Part shown: piece after piece, positions 22,515-28,195 of the stretch
Layout of the letters: every line of letters begins with the position of its first letter
Position numbering within the stretch: the first letter of the stretch is position 1
From: DASZJY01 sp036260255
GTDB lineage: Bacteria > Actinomycetota > Acidimicrobiia > Acidimicrobiales > AC-14
Length of the DNA: 28,195 nucleotides
Direction of reading: 5' to 3'
NCBI GenBank assembly: GCA_036260255.1
Contig: DATAAF010000028.1
Location: 1 to 28,195, forward strand
Notes under the pieces: generated by a model
Told to the model about the DNA's origin: nothing
The model's input: only the letters and a program-made list of their open reading frames with translations
Databases searched by the model: none
Program-made: the position numbers and the translations under genes

Positions 22515-23547
22515 CGACGTCCACCTGGCAGCCGTTGGACAGGAAGTCGGCGTAGAAGAGGCCCACGGCCAGCGCCGCGCACAGCCCGGCGAGCACCCAG
22601 AAGCGAACGATCACCGTCGTCTCCGGCCAGCCGAGGAGCTCGAAGTGGTGGTGGATCGGCGCCATGCGGAAGACCCGCCGGCCGAACAGCTTGAACGTGG
22701 CGACCTGCACGACCACCGAGAGGGTGACCATCACGAACAGGCCGCCGACCACCGGGAGCAGCAGGTGCGTGTTGGTGGTGAGGGAGAGCGCGCCGAGGGC
22801 GGCGCCGATGGCCAGCGACCCGGTGTCGCCCATGAAGATGCGGGCGGGGGCGGCGTTCCACCAGAGGAAGCCGGCGCAGGCGCCGGTGAGGGAGGCCGCA
22901 ACCAGCGAGAGGTCGAGAGCCGGGCCGACGAGGTAGCAGTCGGGATGGCGGAACTGCCAGAAGCCGATGAACACGAAGGCGGCGAACGAGAAGATCGAGC
23001 AACCGGCGGCCAGGCCGTCGAGGCCGTCGCTGAGGTTCACCGCGTTCGACGCCCCGTAGAGGATCAGGACCGCCCAGACGAGGTAGACGGGGTCGCTCAG
23101 CCCGACGCCGATCGACCTGGTGAAGGAGAGGTCGGTCCGCACCTTGGCCCGGTACACCGCGAGGATCGCGAACACCAGGGCCACGGCGATCAGGCCCACC
23201 GTCTTGGTCGTCTTGGTCAGCCCCAGGCTGCGCTGGCGCGACACCGCGATCCAGTCGTCGAGGAAGCCGACGGCGGCGGCCCCCACCGTCACCAGCAGGA
23301 CGAGGAGCCCGGCGCTGGTGAACACCGCCCCGCTGTTGACGTGGCTGGCCAGGTAGCCGATGACCGCCGCTCCGACCATGATGAGGCCGCCCATCGTCGG
23401 CGTGCCCGCCTTGGTCACGTGACCCTGGGGGCCGTCCTCCCGGATCTGCTGGCCGATCCCGCGCAGCTGGAGGGCCCGGATGAGCAGCGGCGTCCCCATG
23501 ATCGAAGCCAGCAGCCCCACGCCCAGGGCGACGAGGAGCGCTACCAC
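22507..23547 (-). CDS. mraY: Phospho-N-acetylmuramoyl-pentapeptide transferase
   Basis: Integral membrane enzyme that transfers phospho-MurNAc-pentapeptide to undecaprenyl phosphate to make lipid I. The 346-residue protein has about ten hydrophobic segments and the family motifs TPTMGG, GFLDDW, NAVNLSDGLDGLA, ARIFMGDTGSLAIG and MAPIHHHFELLGWPET. GTG 23547 overlaps the murF stop by 7 nt. The active-site aspartates are all present. Confidence 0.98.
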   Translation of the reverse strand: MVALLVALGVGLLASIMGTPLLIRALQLRGIGQQIREDGPQGHVTKAGTPTMGGLIMVGAAVIGYLASHVNSGAVFTSAGLLVLLVTVGAAAVGFLDDWIAVSRQRSLGLTKTTKTVGLIAVALVFAILAVYRAKVRTDLSFTRSIGVGLSDPVYLVWAVLILYGASNAVNLSDGLDGLAAGCSIFSFAAFVFIGFWQFRHPDCYLVGPALDLSLVAASLTGACAGFLWWNAAPARIFMGDTGSLAIGAALGALSLTTNTHLLLPVVGGLFVMVTLSVVVQVATFKLFGRRVFRMAPIHHHFELLGWPETTVIVRFWVLAGLCAALAVGLFYADFLSNGCQVDVGA

Positions 23548-24905
23548 GCCGCCGCCTCCCTCGCCGCCGTCCGGGTGCCAGGACGCCGGTCGTCGTCGCC
23601 CACCAGGCCGGCGGCCAGGCGCTCCAGGCCGGCGGCCCGGCTGCCCTTGACGAGCACGGCGTCACCCGGGCCCACGGTGCCGACCAGGGCGGCGGCCTCG
23701 TCGAGGTCGGAGACGTCCTCGCCCCCGTAGTCGGGGGCACCGACGGTGATCAGGCGGTCGACGCCCAGGTCCCGGGCCAGGTCGCCCATCCGGCGGTGCT
23801 CGGGCCTGCTGTGCTCCCCGAGCTCGAGCATCGGGCCGAGGACGGCCACCCGCCGGGAGGCGGGGAGGGCGGCAAGGGCGCGCAGCGCCGCCGCCGTCGA
23901 CGAGGGATTGGCGTTGTAGGCGTCGTTCAGCACGACGCCGCCGCCGGCGGCGCGCCGGAGCTCCATCCGCCACGGCGACAGGCCGGCCCGGGCCAGCCCG
24001 TCGACCACCTTCTCGAGCGGGGCCCCCGCGGCCAGGGCGGCGGCGGCGGCAGCGGCGGCGTTGGCGGCGTGATGGGCGCCCCGGGCCTCCAGCCGCACCT
24101 CGGCCTCCCCCCACGGTGACACGAGCCGGAAGGTGGGCCGCAGCTCGTCGTCGAGGACGAGCCCGGTGGCCCGGACCTCGCCCTTGGTGACGCCGAAGGT
24201 GAGCACTTGGGCGGCGGTCGCCGCCGCCATCGCCGCCACCCGCTCGTCGTCGGCGTTGAGCACCGCCCATCCCGACGGGGGCAGGGCGGCGACCAGCTCG
24301 CTCTTGGCCGCGGCGACGCCCTCCAGGGAGCCGAGCATCTCGGTGTGGGCCAGGCCGACGTTGGTGACGACGCCGATCGTCGGCCGGGCCAGCTCGCAGA
24401 GCTGGCGGATGTGGCCGGGTCCACGGGCCCCCAGCTCGACCACCGCCACCTCGGTCCCGTCGGGCGCGTTGGCGAGGGTCAGGGGGACCCCGAGCTCGTT
24501 GTTGAAGGACCGTTCGCTGGCGGTGGTGCGGAAGGCCGGGCCGAGGGCGGCGGCCAGGAGGTCCTTGGTCGACGTCTTGCCGGCCGAGCCGGTGACGCCC
24601 ACGACCCGGTCGGGGAGGCGCCGGCGGGCGGCCCGCCCCAGGTCGGCGAGGGCGGCCAGCGTGTCCCTCACCACGATGGCCGTGCCCCGGGCAGCGGGGG
24701 GCTCCCGCTCGGTGAGGTAGGCGGCGGCGCCGGCGTCCACCGCCGCCCCGATGAAGTCGTGTCCGTCGCGGGCGGCCCGCACGGGGACGAAGAGCTCGCC
24801 GCCGCCCACCCGCCGGGAGTCGACCGTCACCCCGGTGACGTCGACGTCGGGCCCCCGCCTGGCCCCGCCGACGGCGTCGGCGACCGCCTGTGCCCGCCAC
24901 CTCAT
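23541..24905 (-). CDS. murF: UDP-N-acetylmuramoyl-tripeptide-D-alanyl-D-alanine ligase
   Basis: Mur ligase that attaches D-Ala-D-Ala. From ATG 24905 it has 454 residues: VTVDSRRVGGGELFVPV in the N-domain, VTGSAGKTSTKDLL, NNELGVPLTL, ELGARGPGHI, NVGLAHTEMLGS, AAAKSELV, NDAYNANPSS, GPMLELGEHS and VKGSRAAGLE. The ATG overlaps the murE stop in an ATGA junction. The frame is open far upstream, but that part is an antisense-like shadow of murE. The C-terminal 20 residues are an Arg/Ala tail. Confidence 0.97.
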   Translation of the reverse strand: MRWRAQAVADAVGGARRGPDVDVTGVTVDSRRVGGGELFVPVRAARDGHDFIGAAVDAGAAAYLTEREPPAARGTAIVVRDTLAALADLGRAARRRLPDRVVGVTGSAGKTSTKDLLAAALGPAFRTTASERSFNNELGVPLTLANAPDGTEVAVVELGARGPGHIRQLCELARPTIGVVTNVGLAHTEMLGSLEGVAAAKSELVAALPPSGWAVLNADDERVAAMAAATAAQVLTFGVTKGEVRATGLVLDDELRPTFRLVSPWGEAEVRLEARGAHHAANAAAAAAAALAAGAPLEKVVDGLARAGLSPWRMELRRAAGGGVVLNDAYNANPSSTAAALRALAALPASRRVAVLGPMLELGEHSRPEHRRMGDLARDLGVDRLITVGAPDYGGEDVSDLDEAAALVGTVGPGDAVLVKGSRAAGLERLAAGLVGDDDRRPGTRTAAREAAAW

Positions 24906-26311
24906 CGGCGGCCCGCCCGCTCGAGCTCGGCCCGGACCACGGCCCGGTCGTCGAAGGGCTCGACGGAGGCACCGGTGACCTGGGTCGTCTCGTGGCCCTT
25001 GCCTGCCACCACCACCACGTCGCCGGGACGGGCGTTGTCGAGGGCGAGGGCGATGGCCGCCCGGCGGTCGGGCTCGACGACCAGCACCTCGGGCCGGCGC
25101 GCCCCCTTCCTGACCGCCTCGATGATGGCGCCCGGGTCCTCGCTCCGCGGGTTGTCGGAGGTCAGGACGGCGAGGTCGGCGAGCCGGGTGGCGACGTCGC
25201 CCATGGCCGGGCGCTTGGCCGTGTCGCGGTCGCCGCCGCACCCGAAGACCAGCAGCACGCGCCCCCCCTCGGTGGCCGCCGCGTGGCGCCCCGCCAGCAG
25301 CACCTGCTCGAGGCTGGCGGGCGTGTGGGCGTAGTCCACGACGACCGTGAAAGGTTGGCCGGCGTCGACGGTCTCGAACCGGCCCGGCACCGAGGTCAGC
25401 GACGACAGGCCGGCGGCGATGGCGGTCGGGGCGGCCCCCAGCTCCCGGGCGGCGGTGGCGGCGGCGAGGGCGTTGGCGACGTTGAACGTCCCGCCCAGGT
25501 GGAGCTCCACCAGCTCGCCCTCCCAGCGGAAGGTGCTCGAGACCGGCCCCACGTGGAGGTCGGCGGCGTCGGCCAGGGTGAAGGGCCGGGTCGGGACGGA
25601 GACGGCGCTGAGGAGGCGGCGGCCCCAGGGGTCGTCGGCGTTGACCACGGCCACGCCCACCCGGTCGGGCGAGAAGAGCGACGCCTTGGCGGCGAAGTAC
25701 TCCTCCAGCGTCCCGTGGAAGTCGAGGTGCTCCTCGCTCAGGTTGGTGAACACGCCCACCGGGAACCAGGTGGCGTCGACCCGGTGCTGGGCGAGGGCGT
25801 GGGACGACACCTCCATGCTGACCGCCGCCGTCCCCGCGTCGGCGAGGGCGGCCAGGCGGGCCTGCAGCTCGGGGGCCTCGGGGGTGGTCCGGGGGCCCGA
25901 GAGGGTGCCGACCACCTCGGTGGGCCGGCCGTCGGCGCGGAGGGCGGCGGCCAGCAGGTACGTGGTCGTCGTCTTGCCGTTGGTGCCGGTGACGCCCACG
26001 ACCGACAACCGCCGGGACGGGTGGCCGAAGAAGGCGGCCGCCGCCCGGGCCATCGCCACCCGGACGGAGGGGACGACCACCTGGGTGATCTCGAGGGGCA
26101 GGACCCGCTCGCACAGGAGGGCGGACGCGCCGGCCGCCACCGCGTCGGCGGCGTAGTCGTGGCCGTCGGCCACCGCGCCCGGGACGCAGCAGAAAAGCGC
26201 GCCCGAGATGACCGCCCGGGAATCGTGGGTGATGGCGGCGACCTCGGTGCTGGCCGGGTCGCCCCGGAGGTCCAGCACCTCGACCCCGCCGAGCAACCGG
26301 TCCAGCTGCAC
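24902..26311 (-). CDS. murE: UDP-MurNAc-tripeptide synthetase, meso-diaminopimelate-type
   Basis: Mur ligase that adds the third amino acid. The 469-residue protein shows ITHDSRAVISGALF, VTGTNGKTTTTYLL, MEVSSHAL, FTNLSEEHLDFHG, AAKASLF with the carbamylated Lys position, VVDYAHTPASLE, FGCGGDRDTAKRP, and TSDNPRSEDP. The DNPR motif indicates meso-diaminopimelic acid, not lysine, as substrate. GTG 26311 has a GAGG Shine-Dalgarno sequence formed at the ftsI stop, 10 nt away. Confidence 0.97.
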   Translation of the reverse strand: MQLDRLLGGVEVLDLRGDPASTEVAAITHDSRAVISGALFCCVPGAVADGHDYAADAVAAGASALLCERVLPLEITQVVVPSVRVAMARAAAAFFGHPSRRLSVVGVTGTNGKTTTTYLLAAALRADGRPTEVVGTLSGPRTTPEAPELQARLAALADAGTAAVSMEVSSHALAQHRVDATWFPVGVFTNLSEEHLDFHGTLEEYFAAKASLFSPDRVGVAVVNADDPWGRRLLSAVSVPTRPFTLADAADLHVGPVSSTFRWEGELVELHLGGTFNVANALAAATAARELGAAPTAIAAGLSSLTSVPGRFETVDAGQPFTVVVDYAHTPASLEQVLLAGRHAAATEGGRVLLVFGCGGDRDTAKRPAMGDVATRLADLAVLTSDNPRSEDPGAIIEAVRKGARRPEVLVVEPDRRAAIALALDNARPGDVVVVAGKGHETTQVTGASVEPFDDRAVVRAELERAGRR

Positions 26312-26321
26312 GAAGGGGACC

Positions 26322-28195
26322 TCAGGGCCTCGTGGGGGTGCGCCCGAGCGTAGTGGCCGTCGGCGCCGCCGAGGCCGGCGGAGGCGGGCTCGCCGGCCGG
26401 GTTTCGGGCGGGACGGCGAGGAGGCGCACGCCGTATCCCGCCAGCTGGGAGAACACCGGGGCCGACACCAGCCCGCCGTAGTAGGGGGTGGGCTCGTCGA
26501 GGATCACGATGGCGGAGAGCCGGGGCGCGCCGGCGGGGAGGAAGCCGGCGAAGCTGGCGACGTAGGCGCCCGCCTCGTAGCCGACCGCCCCCTCACGGGG
26601 CTTGGAAGCGGTGCCCGTCTTGCCCGCCACCCGGTAGCCGGGGACGGCCGCCGCCGTGCCGGTGCCGTCGGTGACGACCTGCTCGAGCATCGCGCTGACC
26701 GCCCGAGCCGTCTCCTCGGAGACGACCCGGCGGGGCTCGGGGCGGTGGACGGGGCGGACCTCGCCGTCGGGGCCCACCACTCGGGTGACCAGCGAGGGGG
26801 CGACGTAGATGCCGCCGTTGGCGATGGTGTTGTAGGCGGTCAGCATCTGCAGGGCGGTCACCGCCACGCCCTGGCCGATGGGCAGGGTGGCGATGGACGT
26901 CCCCGACCACTCGTCGGGCCGGGGCAGGATCCCCTTGGCCTCGCCCGGGAAGGCGAGGCTCGTCCGGTCGGCCAGGCCGAAGGCCCGCAGGTACGAGTCG
27001 ATGTGGGTGCGGCCGAGGCGCTGGCCGATCATGATCGTCCCGACGTTGGAGGACTCGGCGAGGATGCGCTCGACAGTCATCACCTCGGTGGGGTGGGGGC
27101 TCGAGTCGTGGAAGAGGGCGTCGGCGACGCCCATGCGGTCGGGGACGACGAAGGTGTCGGTCGGCCCGACGATCTTCTCCTCCAGGGCGGCGGCCACGGT
27201 GATCATCTTGTTCACCGAGCCCGGCTCGTAGACGCGGGTGACAGCCATGTTGTCAGGGGAAGGGACGGGAGGCTTGCCGGGCGGGCCCGCCACCAGGTTG
27301 GCCATGGCGAGGACCTCGCCGGTGCGGGGGTCCATGACGACGGCGATCCCGCCCTTGGCCCTGGAGGCGACGATCTGCTCGGCCAGGACGCGCTCGGTCT
27401 CGAACTGCATGGCCCGGTCGATGGTGAGGGCGAGCTGGTCGCCCCGGGACGCGGAGCGCAGCTCGTGCACGCCCGAGGCGATGTCGTTGCCCGACGGGTC
27501 CTTCTCCACCAGCAGCGTGCCGTCCCGTCCCGCCAGCTCCTTCTCGTACTGGAGCTCGAGGCCCGACAGCCCCTCGTCGTCGAGGCCGACCTGGCCGAGG
27601 ACGGGGGCGGCGAGGGCGCCGGCGGGGTCGACCCGCTTGGGCTCGTCGAGCAGGCCGACACCGGGGATGACGAGGGCGGACACCGCGTCGGCCACCGGGT
27701 CCTCCACCTTGCGGGCCAGGTAGACGAAGCCGGCGCTGGCGGTGAGGCGCTCGCGCAGCGACGTCTCGCTCTGGCGGAGCAGGGGGGCGAGGGCACGGGC
27801 GGCGGCGGCCGGGTCGCGCACGGACCTCGGGTCGGCCCAGACCGTGCGCCGGCGGGTCGACATCGCCAGCTCGACGCCGTTGCGGTCGACGATCGCCCCC
27901 CGCTCGGCGGGGAGGACCGCCGAGCGCAGGCGCTGCTCGCGCCCGAGGTCCGCGTACCGGCGGCCGCCCGGGCCCTGGACCGTCCAGAGGCGCACCGCCA
28001 CCGCGGTGAGGGCGAGGGCGAGGACGACCAGGAGGGCGGTCAACCGCTTTCGGGGATCGGCGGAGGGGGCCCGGCGGGCGGCAGGGCGGCGGGGGCGAGG
28101 GCGAGGGCGGAGAGCCGTCGCCGACCGCGACGTCGACGTCGACCGCGTACCGCTGCGGGCGACGGCGGGACGGGCGCTGACCGAGCGTGCGCCGG
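26322..28195 (-). CDS. ftsI: Peptidoglycan D,D-transpeptidase FtsI (penicillin-binding protein), 5' end beyond window
   Basis: Septal class B penicillin-binding protein. A short cytoplasmic basic part (RPRPRPRRPAARRAPSADP region) is followed by one membrane segment (TALLVVLALALTAVAVRLW), the PBP dimerisation domain (VLPAERGAIVDRNG) and the transpeptidase. Active-site motifs: SxxK in YEPGSVNKM (Ser codon 27216-27218), SSN in AESSNVGT, and KTG in VAGKTGTAS. It ends with a Pro/Thr-rich tail. A TTG at 28043 is the only in-window start, but it sits at the membrane helix, and the basic N-terminal sequence typical of actinobacterial FtsI continues in frame to the right edge without ATG, GTG or TTG. 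I therefore mark it partial. Confidence 0.95.
   Translation of the reverse strand, partial: GARSVSARPAVARSGTRSTSTSRSATALRPRPRPRRPAARRAPSADPRKRLTALLVVLALALTAVAVRLWTVQGPGGRRYADLGREQRLRSAVLPAERGAIVDRNGVELAMSTRRRTVWADPRSVRDPAAAARALAPLLRQSETSLRERLTASAGFVYLARKVEDPVADAVSALVIPGVGLLDEPKRVDPAGALAAPVLGQVGLDDEGLSGLELQYEKELAGRDGTLLVEKDPSGNDIASGVHELRSASRGDQLALTIDRAMQFETERVLAEQIVASRAKGGIAVVMDPRTGEVLAMANLVAGPPGKPPVPSPDNMAVTRVYEPGSVNKMITVAAALEEKIVGPTDTFVVPDRMGVADALFHDSSPHPTEVMTVERILAESSNVGTIMIGQRLGRTHIDSYLRAFGLADRTSLAFPGEAKGILPRPDEWSGTSIATLPIGQGVAVTALQMLTAYNTIANGGIYVAPSLVTRVVGPDGEVRPVHRPEPRRVVSEETARAVSAMLEQVVTDGTGTAAAVPGYRVAGKTGTASKPREGAVGYEAGAYVASFAGFLPAGAPRLSAIVILDEPTPYYGGLVSAPVFSQLAGYGVRLLAVPPETRPASPPPPASAAPTATTLGRTPTRP

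Overview
This window is high-GC (visibly above 70%) and reads as the division and cell-wall (dcw) region of an actinobacterium. Evidence for the group: SepF and a YggT protein follow ftsZ and no ftsA is present; GTG starts are frequent; a bacterial proteasome activator (Bpa/PafE) is encoded; MurE carries the DNPR motif of meso-diaminopimelate-adding enzymes; and the order ftsZ-pgeF-ylmE-sepF-yggT-(x)-ileS-traR-lspA-rluD-dnaE follows actinobacterial synteny. From overall feel I would guess Acidimicrobiia or a nearby deep branch, but the window alone cannot prove this.

Layout, left to right. Positions 1-3595 (minus strand) hold the 5' part of dnaE, cut by the left edge, preceded in transcription by a 57-aa DUF1059-type protein, the proteasome activator pafE and an alkaline-phosphatase-superfamily phosphodiesterase. 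An Rrf2-family regulator (3674-4138, plus) diverges from that group. After a convergent gap with GC-rich palindromic repeats come, on the minus strand, a single-pass membrane protein of unknown function, an RluA-family pseudouridine synthase, lspA, a TraR/DksA-type zinc-finger protein and a DUF167 protein (4277-7538). A long-type ileS (7588-10728, plus) is the only large gene on the plus strand. From 10792 to the right edge everything is on the minus strand. In transcription order: ftsI (5' end beyond the window), murE, murF, mraY, murD, ftsW, murG, murC, murB, ftsQ, ftsZ, pgeF, ylmE, sepF, yggT, and then a 415-aa membrane protein with two internal repeats and a histone-H1-like Ala/Lys tail.

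How the genes work together. MurB, MurC, MurD, MurE and MurF build UDP-MurNAc-pentapeptide, MraY and MurG convert it to lipid II, and FtsW with FtsI polymerises and cross-links it at the septum. FtsQ belongs to the divisome, FtsZ forms the ring, and SepF anchors FtsZ to the membrane through its conserved C-terminal peptide. The genes from murE to murB are tightly coupled by 4-8 nt overlaps. The only sizeable gap in this run (166 nt, ftsQ-ftsZ) is AT-rich and looks regulatory.

Most genes are ordinary housekeeping genes. The most interesting points are the unusual 415-aa repeat/histone-tail membrane protein where DivIVA normally sits, the proteasome activator and possible C2H2 mini-protein beside dnaE, the repeated GTG(G/C)CTGA coupling signature, the orphan membrane protein coupled to the pseudouridine synthase, and the operator-like element before ftsZ. 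I see no tRNA, rRNA, CRISPR array, insertion sequence, phage gene or riboswitch. No gene-free stretch exceeds 300 bases.
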